From Mesobacillus jeotgali (GTDB lineage Bacteria; Bacillota; Bacilli; Bacillales; Cytobacillaceae), in assembly GCF_002874535.1 (NCBI RefSeq), contig NZ_CP025025.1:809839-873838 (forward strand): a stretch of DNA of 64,000 nucleotides. Reading direction: 5' to 3'. The notes under the pieces are model-generated. The model saw nothing but the letters and a program-made list of their open reading frames with translations, searched no databases and had not been told where the DNA came from. Every line of letters starts with the position of its first letter. Positions within the stretch are counted from its first letter, which is position 1. The translations under genes were made by a program, and so were the position numbers. Shown in pieces: positions 36,349-45,744 of this stretch.

Positions 36349-38097
36349 TTGGGCAGCATCCGCAGATACTTAAAATTCGTCAAACCATATAGGCTGCAAA
36401 TTATTGGAACAATCATCATCGGTATCCTTAAATTTGCGATTCCACTGTTGATTCCACTTTTAATCAAATTTGTCCTGGATGATGTCATCGGAAATGAAAC
36501 ACTGGACAAAGATGAAAAAATAGATAAACTGCTTTGGGTAATGGGCGTCATGATTGTTGTTTTTGTCGTGCTCAGGCCGCCAATTGAATACTATCGTCAA
36601 TATTTTGCGCAGTGGACAGCGAGCAAAATTCTATATGACATAAGAGACAGACTGTTTACCCATATGCAGAAGCTCAGCTATAAATATTATTCCAATACAA
36701 GAGCGGGAGAGGTCATCTCAAGGATGATCAATGATGTCGAGCAAACAAAGACCTTCGTTGTTACTGGGCTGATGAATCTTTGGCTTGACGTTGCTACTAT
36801 TATGATAGCAGCTGCTATCATGTTCTCGATGGATGTCAAGCTTACATTTGTCTCATTGATCCTGTTTCCTTTTTACGCTTTTTCGGTAAAATTTTTCTTC
36901 GGGAATCTTCGGAAGCTTACGAGGGAAAGGTCACAGGCACTCGCCGGGGTACAAAGCTATTTGCATGAGAGAGTGGCTGGAATTTCTGTCATCAAAAGCT
37001 TTGCGATTGAGGATTATGAGCAAACACAGTTTGACCGTCAGAATAAAAACTTTTTAACAAAAGCGCTTGAACATACAAGCTGGAACGCAAAAGCATTTGC
37101 AGTAGTCAATACGATCACTGATATAGCGCCTCTGCTTGTTATTGGCTTTTCCGGGTACCAGGTCCTTCAAGGCAATCTCAGCATCGGGGAAATGGCCGCG
37201 TTCATCGCTTATATCGACAGACTTTATAACCCACTGCGCAGGCTGGTGAATTCATCGACTACATTGACTCAGGCGATTGCTTCAATGGACCGCGTGTTCG
37301 AATTCATGGATGAAAAATATGATATCAAGGATTCTCCTGGTGCAATCGAACTGCAAAAAGTGCACGGGGATATTTCTTTCAGGAATGTAAGTTTCTCTTA
37401 TGAAGAAGACGGGGAGACGGTACTTAAGAATTTGAATATAGAGGTGAAAAAGGGAGAAACAATTGCCCTGGTCGGAATGAGCGGGGGCGGAAAATCTTCG
37501 TTTGTCAGCCTGATTCCGAGATTCTTCGATGTTACCGATGGAGAAATTCTCCTTGATGGGAAGGACATCCGTTCATTCAAGGTCCGTTCCCTGCGCGATA
37601 AAATCGGCATGGTTGCGCAGGATAATATTTTGTTCAGTGAATCGGTCAAATCGAATATCCTTTTGGGCAGGCCTGGAGCCAGTGATGAGGAAGTCATTCA
37701 AGCGGCCAAGGCAGCAAATGCCCATGATTTTATTATGAATCTGCCAGAAGGCTATGATACTAAAGTCGGGGAAAGAGGAGTCAAGCTTTCCGGGGGCCAA
37801 AAACAGCGTGTTGCCATCGCGCGAGTGTTCCTGAAGAATCCGCCTATTCTAATTCTTGACGAAGCAACATCAGCGCTTGATCTTGAGAGTGAGCATCTTA
37901 TTCAGGAAGCGATAGAAAAGCTGGCAAAAGACAGGACAACATTCGTTGTTGCCCATCGTTTATCCACGATTACTCATGCCGACAGGATTGTCCTGATTGA
38001 GCACGGAGAAATCATCGAGGACGGCAGCCATGATGAATTGATGGCAAAGCAGGGAGGCTATCATAGACTTTTCCAGGTCCAACAGCTAGAAAGTTAA
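36349..38097 (+). CDS. ygaD: ABC exporter YgaD (half-transporter)
   Basis: 582-aa MsbA/Sav1866-like half-transporter: six membrane helices (about 10-310) and a nucleotide-binding domain with Walker [10 protein letters not shown], signature LSGGQKQR, Walker [13 protein letters not shown] and switch histidine in VVAHRLST. All catalytic residues are intact, so it can act as a homodimer, unlike the 11.5-15-kb pair. TTG start with AAGGGGGA 9 nt upstream. Conserved position after ygaC. Substrate unknown. Confidence 0.9.
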   Translation: MGSIRRYLKFVKPYRLQIIGTIIIGILKFAIPLLIPLLIKFVLDDVIGNETLDKDEKIDKLLWVMGVMIVVFVVLRPPIEYYRQYFAQWTASKILYDIRDRLFTHMQKLSYKYYSNTRAGEVISRMINDVEQTKTFVVTGLMNLWLDVATIMIAAAIMFSMDVKLTFVSLILFPFYAFSVKFFFGNLRKLTRERSQALAGVQSYLHERVAGISVIKSFAIEDYEQTQFDRQNKNFLTKALEHTSWNAKAFAVVNTITDIAPLLVIGFSGYQVLQGNLSIGEMAAFIAYIDRLYNPLRRLVNSSTTLTQAIASMDRVFEFMDEKYDIKDSPGAIELQKVHGDISFRNVSFSYEEDGETVLKNLNIEVKKGETIALVGMSGGGKSSFVSLIPRFFDVTDGEILLDGKDIRSFKVRSLRDKIGMVAQDNILFSESVKSNILLGRPGASDEEVIQAAKAANAHDFIMNLPEGYDTKVGERGVKLSGGQKQRVAIARVFLKNPPILILDEATSALDLESEHLIQEAIEKLAKDRTTFVVAHRLSTITHADRIVLIEHGEIIEDGSHDELMAKQGGYHRLFQVQQLES

Positions 38098-38108
38098 ATA
38101 ATCTACGA

Positions 38109-38137
38109 GAAACCGAGGCATTTCGCTTCGGTTTTTA
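38109..38137 (+). terminator. Terminator of ygaD
   Basis: AAACCGAGGC pairs with GCTTCGGTTT (G-T pairs allowed) around ATTTC, then T-run. Confidence 0.75.
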
Positions 38138-38158
38138 TTATACCTATCGCCACAAACC

Positions 38159-38189
38159 AATCCCCGAATAAAACCCGGGGATTTTTTTA
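38159..38189 (+). terminator. Second terminator downstream of ygaD
   Basis: AATCCCCG (38159-38166) pairs with CGGGGATT (38176-38183), followed by five T residues. The rest of the 324-bp gap up to 38421 is AT-rich; it holds a TTGACA at 38251 without a matching -10 and nothing else recognised. Confidence 0.8.
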
Positions 38190-38421
38190 CAAACAAAACT
38201 TAACTACAAGTAATTTTTCATATTCCTAAAGTGTCATAATTTATCAGCTTTTGACATACAAATAGTACCAAGTGCCTAAAACTATTCTAAATTATTATTA
38301 TATTTAAATAATTAAGAAAAATCAGTGGACTATCTCGGTGCATTTAATATAAAATGTTTTACACAGACATAAGTCATTTTTATTCAACAATAATATTTCG
38401 GTAATAGAAAGGAGTAGAAAA

Positions 38422-39435
38422 GTGGTACATGCTCCGGTTTTAGATGTGAAAAATTTAAAGACATCATTTATTACTAAAGATGGTGAGATTCCAGCAGTAG
38501 ATGATGTCAGCTTTTCGGTTAACAAAGGAGAAATCCTTGGGATAGTAGGAGAATCGGGCAGCGGAAAAAGCGTTACTTCCTTATCAATCATGAAGCTGAT
38601 TCCCCAGCCTCCGGGAAAAATTGCTGGTGGCGAGATCCTTCTCAATGGTGAAGACCTGGTACACGCTTCGGAAAGAAGAATGCGGGAAATCCGCGGAAAT
38701 GATATCGCGATGATTTTCCAGGAACCGATGACGTCGTTGAACCCATTATTCACAATTGGTGAACAGCTCGTGGAGGCTTTGAAAATACATAAGAAGCTGG
38801 GGAAAAAGGCTGCTTATCAGCAGGCTGTGGAGATGCTGAAGCTTGTCGGACTGCCAAGAGCAGAACAAATCATCAAGGAATATCCTCATCAGCTATCTGG
38901 TGGAATGAGGCAGAGGGTGATGATTGCGATGGCTTTGAGCTGTCACCCGCGGGTGCTGATTGCTGATGAACCGACAACGGCTCTTGATGTGACCATCCAG
39001 GCGCAGATTCTGGCGTTGATGAAGGACCTGAACGTAAAGCTTGATACGGCGATTATCATGATCACCCATGACCTTGGAGTTGTCGCAGAGGTTTGCCAGC
39101 GTGTCGTTGTTATGTATGCCGGAAAAATCGTAGAGGAAGGGCTTGTAGAGGATATCTTCAAGAATCCGAAGCACCCTTATACTCTCGGATTACTTAAATC
39201 AATTCCTGATATCAGAGATAAACAGGAGCGCTTATACTCTATTCCTGGCAACGTCCCGAAGCCAGGTTCGATTAAGGTTGGCTGCAGGTTCGCCGCTAGA
39301 TGCGAATTTGTCATGGACAGATGCCTGAGTGAAGATCCTGAACTCTATGAAACTGGCAGGCCAGGCCATACCGTTCGCTGCCTGCTGCATGAGAAGGAGG
39401 GAGTAGCCAATGACAGAAGTACTGTTAAAAGTTGA
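38422..39435 (+). CDS. dppD: Oligopeptide/dipeptide ABC transporter ATP-binding protein (OppD/DppD)
   Basis: 337-aa ATPase. Walker A GESGSGKS near residue 42, Q-loop [11 protein letters not shown], signature [12 protein letters not shown], Walker [14 protein letters not shown], and the C-terminal OppD/F extension with cysteines in [16 protein letters not shown], a region that binds an iron-sulfur cluster in some homologues. GTG start with AAAGGAG 7 nt upstream. First gene of the importer; overlaps the next gene. Choice between opp, app and dpp naming rests on similarity in memory only. Confidence 0.88.
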   Translation: MVHAPVLDVKNLKTSFITKDGEIPAVDDVSFSVNKGEILGIVGESGSGKSVTSLSIMKLIPQPPGKIAGGEILLNGEDLVHASERRMREIRGNDIAMIFQEPMTSLNPLFTIGEQLVEALKIHKKLGKKAAYQQAVEMLKLVGLPRAEQIIKEYPHQLSGGMRQRVMIAMALSCHPRVLIADEPTTALDVTIQAQILALMKDLNVKLDTAIIMITHDLGVVAEVCQRVVVMYAGKIVEEGLVEDIFKNPKHPYTLGLLKSIPDIRDKQERLYSIPGNVPKPGSIKVGCRFAARCEFVMDRCLSEDPELYETGRPGHTVRCLLHEKEGVANDRSTVKS

Positions 39436-40375
39436 TGGGTTAAAAAAATATTTTCCTATTACTGGCGGTATCCTTGGTAAACAGACGGGTGCTGTGAAAG
39501 CTGTCGATGATATCAGCTTTTGGGTGAACAAGGGTGAAACACTTGGACTTGTTGGCGAGTCAGGATGCGGCAAATCAACTACAGGAAGAATGCTTATGCG
39601 GCTGATCGATCCGACAGAAGGGCAAGTCGTTTTTGAAGGAAGGGATCTTGTCACTCTCTCGGACAACGATATGCGGAAGGCGCGTAAGGATATGCAAATG
39701 GTCTTCCAGGACCCGTTTGCATCACTGAACCCAAGGCATACAGTAGAAAAAATCCTTGAGGAACCTTTGATTGTCCATGGAATCGGCACTAAGAAGGAAC
39801 GCAAGCAAAGGGTCAAGGAAATGCTTGAGGTAGTAGGCCTCAGCAGCTACCATGCAAAAAGGTATCCACACCAGTTCAGCGGCGGACAGCGGCAGCGAAT
39901 TGGGATTGCCCGGGCGCTGATGACAAAACCGAAGCTGATCATAGCTGATGAACCTGTATCCGCACTCGATGTTTCCATTCAATCACAAGTATTGAATCTT
40001 CTGGAGGACCTGCAGAAGGAATTCCAGTTGACTTATATATTCATAGCACACGACCTTGGAGTTGTAAGGCATATCAGTGACAGGGTTGGAGTCATGTATT
40101 TAGGAAGACTCGTAGAGATCACTGAAGCCGATAAGTTGTATGAGAAACCGCTCCATCCGTATACGAGGGCCTTGCTTTCAGCGGTACCGATCCCTGATCC
40201 TGATGTGAAAAGGGAACAGGAGCTGCTGACAGGGGATATTCCTAGCCCGGCGAATCCGCCGCAGGGATGTGCCTTCCATACAAGATGCAAGGAATGTATG
40301 GATATCTGCAAGACTGATAGACCTGTATTGAAGGAAATTGAGCCTGGTCATTTTGCTGCCTGCCACCTTTATTAA
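39410..40375 (+). CDS. dppF: Oligopeptide/dipeptide ABC transporter ATP-binding protein (OppF/DppF)
   Basis: 321-aa second ATPase. Walker A GESGCGKST, FQDPFASLNPR, signature FSGGQRQRIGIA, Walker B LIIADEPVSALDV, and the C-terminal GCAFHTRCKECMDIC cluster region. It overlaps dppD by 26 nt, implying translational coupling. It forms the ATPase heterodimer that powers peptide uptake with the permeases at 42303-44225. Confidence 0.88.
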   Translation: MTEVLLKVDGLKKYFPITGGILGKQTGAVKAVDDISFWVNKGETLGLVGESGCGKSTTGRMLMRLIDPTEGQVVFEGRDLVTLSDNDMRKARKDMQMVFQDPFASLNPRHTVEKILEEPLIVHGIGTKKERKQRVKEMLEVVGLSSYHAKRYPHQFSGGQRQRIGIARALMTKPKLIIADEPVSALDVSIQSQVLNLLEDLQKEFQLTYIFIAHDLGVVRHISDRVGVMYLGRLVEITEADKLYEKPLHPYTRALLSAVPIPDPDVKREQELLTGDIPSPANPPQGCAFHTRCKECMDICKTDRPVLKEIEPGHFAACHLY

Positions 40376-40442
40376 TTTGGATTAGAATCTTATTCCAGAT
40401 AGGAATGTGTGCAGGATAAACAGCATAGATGATAGATATTGT

Positions 40443-40472
40443 GGACTGGATATATAAAACCAGTCCGAAAAA
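40443..40472 (+). terminator. Stem-loop before the binding-protein gene
   Basis: GGACTGG (40443-40449) pairs with CCAGTCC (40460-40466) around a 10-nt loop, followed by GAAAAAAC rather than T-run. More likely an mRNA 5'-stabiliser or processing site that raises binding-protein expression than a terminator. Confidence 0.45.
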
Positions 40473-40487
40473 ACAAGGGGGAAGAAT

Positions 40488-42089
40488 ATGAAAAGGCGTT
40501 TTGGATTAATGTTTTTTGCTTTTATCCTTATCCTTAGCCTAGGGCTTGCCGGCTGTAATAATGAATCCGGCGGTAAGAAAACGGGCGGGGAGTCTGGTTC
40601 TGACGGCGGTTCATCGTCTGGCGGAACTCTTGTATTTGGCCGCGGCGGCGATTCTACATCGCTTGATCCAGCTGTAACTACTGAAGGGGAAGCTTTCAAA
40701 GTAACAAAGAACATCTACGAAACTCTCATCGAGTTCGGTGAGCAGGATACAGAAATCCATCCTGGCCTTGCTGAAAGCTGGGAAGAATCCGAAGATGGTT
40801 TGAAGCATACGCTTAAACTTCGTAAAGGTGTCAAATTCCATGACGGCACTGATTTCAACGCTGAAGCTGTCGTATTCAACTTCGAGCGCTGGAAGGCCGG
40901 CAATAAAGAACAATTCTACTACTATAACTCCCAATTTGGCGATGTAATCAAGGAAGTTAAGGCAGTGGATGAGCATACAGTTGAATTCACATTGAACCGT
41001 ATTCTTGCTCCATTCTACAAAAACCTTGCCATGTCTCCATTTGGTATCGCAAGCCCTGCTGCGATCGAAAAGCACGGTGATAAATTTATTGAAAACCCAG
41101 TAGGTACTGGACCATTCAAATTCAAGGAATGGAAGCGTAACGACAGGGTAACTCTTGTGAAAAACGAAGATTATTGGGAAGAAGGTCTTCCGAAGCTTGA
41201 TGAAGTCATTTTCCGCGTGATCCCTGAAAACTCTGCACGTTTGAATGCATTGAATACTGGTGAAGTTGACATTATCGACGGTGTGAATTTCAGTGATGTT
41301 GAAGCCATTGAAGGTAATGCAGACCTGCAAACATTCTACCGTCCATCTTTGAACGTTGCTTACCTTGGATTGAACAACGAGCGCGGGCCGATGAAAGACA
41401 AAAAGGTTCGTCAGGCATTGAACTATGCAGTTAATAAGCAAGCCCTCATCGATGCTTTCTATGCTGGCGCTGCTGAGCCTGCGAAAAACCCAATGCCGAA
41501 ATCGGTAGCAGGTTATAATGACGAAGTTGAAGGCTATGAATATAACCCTGAGAAAGCAAAGGAGCTTCTAAAGGAAGCTGGATTTGAAGAGGGTTTTGAA
41601 ATGGAACTATGGGCAATGCCTGTTGCAAGACCGTATATGCCTGATGGAAAGAAAGTTGCTGAAGCACTTCAGAAAGATTTTGCTGAGGTTGGCGTAAAAG
41701 CAAAAATCGTTTCTTATGAGTGGGCAACATATCTAGAAAAAGCACGTATGGGTGAAGCAGATACATTCTTGCTTGGCTGGACTGGTGACAATGGTGACGC
41801 TGATAACTTCCTGTATGTCCTTTTAGACCAGGATAATATCGACAGCAATAACTACGCACGCTACGCTAACCAGGAAGTACATGATCTGTTCATTAAGGCT
41901 CAGTCTACAAATGACCAGGCTGAACGTGAAAAACTGTATAAAGAAGCTCAATTGTTAATTAAAGAAGATGCTCCTTGGATTCCGCTTGTCCACTCTGAGC
42001 CTGCCCTTGCAGGAAGAGCAGACGTTACTGGCTTCAAGGCACATCCAACAGGATCTGACCTGCTTGCAACGGTTGAATTCAAAAAATAA
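40488..42089 (+). CDS. dppE: Peptide-binding lipoprotein of the ABC importer (DppE/OppA-like)
   Basis: 533-aa family 5 solute-binding protein. The N-terminus MKRRFGLMFFAFILILSLG ends in lipobox LAGC, so it is anchored to the outer face of the membrane. After a Gly/Ser-rich linker the family motifs follow: DPAVTTEGEAF, HPGLAESWEESEDGLKHTLK and LRKGVKFHDGTDFNAEAVVF. LVKNEDYWEEGLPKLDEV lies near residue 220. AAGGGGGAAG precedes the ATG. It is placed between the ATPase and permease genes and closed by its own terminator. Confidence 0.92.
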   Translation: MKRRFGLMFFAFILILSLGLAGCNNESGGKKTGGESGSDGGSSSGGTLVFGRGGDSTSLDPAVTTEGEAFKVTKNIYETLIEFGEQDTEIHPGLAESWEESEDGLKHTLKLRKGVKFHDGTDFNAEAVVFNFERWKAGNKEQFYYYNSQFGDVIKEVKAVDEHTVEFTLNRILAPFYKNLAMSPFGIASPAAIEKHGDKFIENPVGTGPFKFKEWKRNDRVTLVKNEDYWEEGLPKLDEVIFRVIPENSARLNALNTGEVDIIDGVNFSDVEAIEGNADLQTFYRPSLNVAYLGLNNERGPMKDKKVRQALNYAVNKQALIDAFYAGAAEPAKNPMPKSVAGYNDEVEGYEYNPEKAKELLKEAGFEEGFEMELWAMPVARPYMPDGKKVAEALQKDFAEVGVKAKIVSYEWATYLEKARMGEADTFLLGWTGDNGDADNFLYVLLDQDNIDSNNYARYANQEVHDLFIKAQSTNDQAEREKLYKEAQLLIKEDAPWIPLVHSEPALAGRADVTGFKAHPTGSDLLATVEFKK

Positions 42090-42098
42090 TGCATCAGG

Positions 42099-42132
42099 AA
42101 AAGGGAGAACATATGCATTCTCCCTTTTCTTT
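42099..42132 (+). terminator. Terminator after the binding-protein gene
   Basis: A perfect 11-bp stem AAAAGGGAGAA/TTCTCCCTTTT with 8-nt loop and T-rich tail. It separates the binding protein from the permease genes. Confidence 0.85.
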
Positions 42133-42161
42133 TGAAAAATAAAACTAATCAATTTAAGTAA

Positions 42162-42281
42162 TGTCTAGCTCCAGCGCCTAGCCCCTCGAGACGCTTCGGT
42201 CCGCCCAATGAAGTCAAAGAACGACTTCACCGGTCGGCCCTCCAGCGCTTGTCGGGGCTGACCAAGGCGCTTACGCTTTTC
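42162..42281 (+). repeat. Dispersed structured repeat element, compact copy
   Basis: GTCTAGCTCCAGCGCCTAGC at the 5' end, GAAGTC-AAAGAAC-GACTTC hairpin in the centre and GTCGGGGCTGACCAAGGCGC near the 3' end. AGCGCC can pair with GGCGCT and AGCCCC with GGGGCT, so the whole 120 bp can fold into a two-armed structure. It ends 21 bp before the start of the first permease gene and creates a false 5' extension of that reading frame. Confidence 0.88.
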
Positions 42282-42302
42282 ATCAAGAAAAGAGGTGGGA
42301 AG

Positions 42303-43307
42303 GTGTTTGCCTATTCTGTCAGAAGGATTTTTTCACTAATTCCTGTACTATTGGGTCTTTCACTTATTGTATTTTTTATGATCAGAGCAATCCCTGGCGA
42401 TCCCGCCCAAGTCATTCTCGGGCAGCTGGCCACTAAAGATGCGATCGCAGATTTAACAAGAGAGCTGGGGCTTGACCAGCCTTGGTATGTACAATATTTT
42501 ACATATCTTGGAGGTCTGCTGACGGGTGATTTAGGAGAGTCCCTAAGGACAAAGTCAGCGATCAGCAGTGAAATCTGGCCATATCTTGCAGCGACGATGG
42601 AATTGTCATTTGTTGCAATGTTAATAGCGATTGTCATTGGAGTAAACGCAGGAATCGTCAGTGCATGGTTCCAAAATTCCTGGTTTGATTACGGCGCAAT
42701 GGTCTTTGCGCTTATCGGTGTATCAATGCCAATTTTCTGGCTAGGTTTGATGGAACAGTGGCTGTTTGCCATCAACCTTGATATCCTCCCGACTTCAGGG
42801 CGTGAAGAAGTGCGGAATCCAGTCGATGCGATCACGAACTTTTATATCATTGATACCCTGATTCAGGGACGTACTGACCAATTTGTCGAGGTCCTGAAGC
42901 ATCTGGTGCTGCCGGCAATGGCGCTGGCGACAATTCCGATGGCTATCATTGCGAGGATTACTCGCTCTACAATGCTAGAGGTGATGAGGTCTGATTTTAT
43001 CAGGACTGCAAGGGCAAAGGGTTTGAGCATGTTCTGGGTTGTTTATAAGCACTCCCTTAAAAATGCTATCATCCCTGTGTTGACTATCATAGGCTTGCAG
43101 ACAGGACTATTACTTGGCGGGGCGATCCTGACTGAGACAATCTTCAGTTGGCCGGGTATTGGACGATATATTTACGAGGCAATCAATTATCGTGATTATC
43201 CTGTTATCCAGTCCGGAATCCTGATTATTGCCCTGATCTTTGTACTTATCAATCTAGTAGTTGATTTACTTTATGCAGCAATTGATCCAAGGATCAAATA
43301 CCGTTGA
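42303..43307 (+). CDS. dppB: Oligopeptide/dipeptide ABC transporter permease (DppB/OppB)
   Basis: 334-aa permease with six membrane helices. N-terminal YSVRRIFSLIPVLLGLSLIV is typical of DppB, and the EAA loop ARAKGLSMFWVVYKHSLKNA lies near residue 237. The frame is open from 42249, but those 18 codons derive from the dispersed repeat. GTG 42303, directly after AGGTGGGA, gives the family N-terminus. The repeat and a terminator separate it from the binding-protein gene, so it may need its own promoter or depend on read-through. Confidence 0.88.
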   Translation: MFAYSVRRIFSLIPVLLGLSLIVFFMIRAIPGDPAQVILGQLATKDAIADLTRELGLDQPWYVQYFTYLGGLLTGDLGESLRTKSAISSEIWPYLAATMELSFVAMLIAIVIGVNAGIVSAWFQNSWFDYGAMVFALIGVSMPIFWLGLMEQWLFAINLDILPTSGREEVRNPVDAITNFYIIDTLIQGRTDQFVEVLKHLVLPAMALATIPMAIIARITRSTMLEVMRSDFIRTARAKGLSMFWVVYKHSLKNAIIPVLTIIGLQTGLLLGGAILTETIFSWPGIGRYIYEAINYRDYPVIQSGILIIALIFVLINLVVDLLYAAIDPRIKYR

Positions 43308-43325
43308 TGGAAGGGGAGAGAGCAG

Positions 43326-44225
43326 ATGGAGATTTCAACTCAAAAACAAATTCAGCCGCCAACCGTGCAGGTAGAGGAAAAAGTGGCGTCTCCCTGGGCA
43401 GAAGCATGGTATAGTTTCAAGAAGAATAAATTGGCTCTCGTTGGAACAGCCATCGTCTTGTTTTTTATCTTGCTGGCAGTTTTCGCACCTTTGATCGCGC
43501 CAGAAGGGATCAATGATCAGAAAATGGAGGTTCGTCTTCAGGCTCCTTCAGCTGACCACTGGCTTGGCACGGATGATTTTGGACGAGATATCTTATCGAG
43601 AGTTATATATGGTGCTAGGATTTCTTTATGGGTAGGCACCTTTGCGGTAATGGGTTCAATCGTTGTCGGCTGTCTGTTGGGAATTCTTGCTGGATACTAT
43701 GGCAGATGGGTCGATACAATCATTTCAAGGATATTTGATATTATGCTCGCTTTTCCAAGTATTCTTCTGGCCATCGCGATTGTTGCTGTTCTAGGGCCTT
43801 CACTACGAAATGCGTTGATTGCGATTGCTATCATCAATATTCCGAACTTCGGGAGGTTGATTCGTTCAAGGGTCCTAAGTGTAAAAGAAGAGGAATACAT
43901 TATGGCCGCCAAGGCTGTTGGGATGAAAGACAGCAGGATCTTGTTCCAGCACATTCTTCCAAACAGTATGGCACCAATCATCGTCCAGGGAACACTGGCG
44001 ATTGCCACGGCTATCATTGAAGCTGCCGCTCTTGGATTCCTCGGCCTTGGAGCTGAGGCGCCGAATCCGGAATGGGGCAAGATGCTTGCTGACGCTAAGC
44101 AGTTCATGATCCAGGCACCGTGGACCATGATTTTCCCAGGTCTGGCAATCATGCTGACCGTATTGGGCTTCAACCTAATGGGCGATGGACTCAGAGATGC
44201 ATTGGATCCTAGAATGAAAAGTTAA
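43326..44225 (+). CDS. dppC: Oligopeptide/dipeptide ABC transporter permease (DppC/OppC)
   Basis: 299-aa permease with the OppC N-terminal domain (FKKNKLALVGTAIVLFFILL), the short periplasmic segment HWLGTDDFGRDILSRVIYGA and EAA loop AAKAVGMKDSRILFQHILPN near residue 195. GGGGAGAG precedes the ATG. It pairs with DppB to form the channel. Last gene of the importer. Confidence 0.9.
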   Translation: MEISTQKQIQPPTVQVEEKVASPWAEAWYSFKKNKLALVGTAIVLFFILLAVFAPLIAPEGINDQKMEVRLQAPSADHWLGTDDFGRDILSRVIYGARISLWVGTFAVMGSIVVGCLLGILAGYYGRWVDTIISRIFDIMLAFPSILLAIAIVAVLGPSLRNALIAIAIINIPNFGRLIRSRVLSVKEEEYIMAAKAVGMKDSRILFQHILPNSMAPIIVQGTLAIATAIIEAAALGFLGLGAEAPNPEWGKMLADAKQFMIQAPWTMIFPGLAIMLTVLGFNLMGDGLRDALDPRMKS

Positions 44226-44244
44226 CTTGATATATGGGTAAGAA

Positions 44245-44275
44245 AAAAAGCAGCTGATAACCCAGCTGCTTTTAA
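44245..44275. terminator. Bidirectional terminator between dppC and ygaE
   Basis: AAAGCAGCTG pairs with CAGCTGCTTT around a short loop. A-run on the left and T-rich on the right serve both convergent genes. Confidence 0.8.
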
Positions 44276-45354
44276 ATTTCTGTATTTTGTTCAATCGTTA
44301 CATTGCTATCATCTTTATGGTAGGACTGGAAGCTGGTTACGAGGGTATCCAGGTGCTCGACCTGCTCGCCGTATTCCATGATGATCGATACGAGCTGCAT
44401 GACATGATAGAGCATTTGACTATTCGTTTGAGCCAGTTCATTTCTTTGCGCTAAAAATAATTCAAACAGCTGCTCTTTGTTCAGGCAGACTTCACCCTCA
44501 ATATAGGATGCTTCAGGCCTTACTTTGCCAACGTACTTAAGCATCACCTGCTCATGATGGTTAATGAGGCAATCAAGCTGTTGCTGGATGACTTCCTGAA
44601 ACTCAACTGGAAGCTGGTTGAATTCATTTTCATAGCGGTGAAGCCTTTTTAATGTCTCTAGAGATTTTTTTACTGTGTTGATCATCTGTCTGTAGATAAC
44701 AAGCTTACGTGATTTGGCAAGTGGATTATTTTTAAAATAATCTCGTTCTTCCTTATACATCATATATAACTGATCCAGCTTGATGATAGCCTCGCGTAGT
44801 TTCTCGATATCTGCCTTCAGGAGCTGGTGCTCGGAAGCGTGACGCGTGCTCAGCCTGATCCACTTCGTAATTTCCTCTGATAAAATAGAACTCTTATAAT
44901 ACAGCTTATTTTCATACTTTGGCGGCAGGAACACGAGGTTGACAATGAATGCCGATACAACCCCAAGCATGATTGTCGAGAAACGGATCAGCGCAAACTG
45001 GATGAATTCGTCACCTGGTGTCTCCATAATCGCAATCAATGTTACTAGGGAAAGCGATATTGTGTTTTCCAGCTTCAGCTTAAGGTTTAAAGTGATGACA
45101 AGAACCGCGGCAAGGCCGATGATGAAAATGCTGTTGCCGAAAGCCATAACGAATAAGACAGCGGTAGCGGCTCCGATCAGATTGCCCTGGATATGTTCAA
45201 TAATCGATTGATAAGAGCGGTATACAGTTGGCTGCAGGGCAAAAATCGCCGCAATCCCGGCAAATACCGGTGATGGAAGATCAAAAATATGCGATAAAAA
45301 TAAGGCAAGTGTAATGGCAATTCCCGTTTTCAGTATGCGGGCACCAAGTTTCAT
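44272..45354 (-). CDS. ygaE: UPF0421 / FUSC-like membrane protein YgaE
   Basis: 360-aa protein. The N-terminal 150 residues hold about five membrane helices of the aromatic-acid-exporter (FUSC/ArAE) kind, with GIAAIFALQPTVYRSY and GNLIGAATAVLFVMAFG. The C-terminal 200 residues are cytoplasmic and helical. Recognised as YgaE; in B. subtilis it is adjacent to gsaB, while here glutamate synthase lies between them. GAAAGGAATTC lies upstream of the ATG. Transport substrate unknown. Confidence 0.85.
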   Translation of the reverse strand: MKLGARILKTGIAITLALFLSHIFDLPSPVFAGIAAIFALQPTVYRSYQSIIEHIQGNLIGAATAVLFVMAFGNSIFIIGLAAVLVITLNLKLKLENTISLSLVTLIAIMETPGDEFIQFALIRFSTIMLGVVSAFIVNLVFLPPKYENKLYYKSSILSEEITKWIRLSTRHASEHQLLKADIEKLREAIIKLDQLYMMYKEERDYFKNNPLAKSRKLVIYRQMINTVKKSLETLKRLHRYENEFNQLPVEFQEVIQQQLDCLINHHEQVMLKYVGKVRPEASYIEGEVCLNKEQLFELFLAQRNELAQTNSQMLYHVMQLVSIIMEYGEQVEHLDTLVTSFQSYHKDDSNVTIEQNTEI

Positions 45355-45549
45355 GGGAAGTGAATTCCTTTCATTCAGAGACGGATTATCTCATTCATTA
45401 ATTAATACTTTAAACCATTTTGTTCAAAACTAAACAATTATGTACTATACAACGGAAATCCAATAAGTTCAAGCGACAATTTATCGAAAAACAAGCCTGT
45501 TTTAAATGTAAGTGGTTACAAGTCTATTAGAATGGTATTCTATAAAATC

Positions 45550-45672
45550 ACTTATTCCTAAATAATGAGAGATATTCCTGAAATAGTGAAGGATATTCCT
45601 TAAAAAGTGGATATATTCCTTAAAAACGAAATATATTTCTGAAAATCGATGTGATATTCCTTAATAAGAATA
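45550..45672. repeat. Tandem array, about 20.5-bp period, ATATTCCT units
   Basis: The motif (A/T)TATTCCT or a close variant begins at 45552, 45572, 45593, 45613, 45633 and 45654 (spacings 20, 21, 20, 20, 21). Linkers are A-rich (TAAAAAGTGG-like). It lies in the 390-bp gap between the ygaE start and the gltB terminator. The period equals that of the 2381-2505 array although the unit sequence is different. Confidence 0.85.
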
Positions 45673-45699
45673 AGACTAAATCCACGAAAGGTATGCATG

Positions 45700-45742
45700 A
45701 AAAAACAAATGGCCCCGTTTCTCAAACGGAGCCATCTTTTTA
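45700..45742 (-). terminator. Terminator of the glutamate synthase gene
   Basis: On the minus strand ATGGCTCCGTTT pairs with AAACGGGGCCAT (one G-T pair) around GAG, followed by TTGTTTTTTC. Confidence 0.85.
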
Positions 45743-45744
45743 TA

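Noticed and set aside
38251..38280. Promoter for the peptide importer at TTGACA 38251
   Set aside because: No acceptable -10 hexamer at 16-18 bp; left unassigned.
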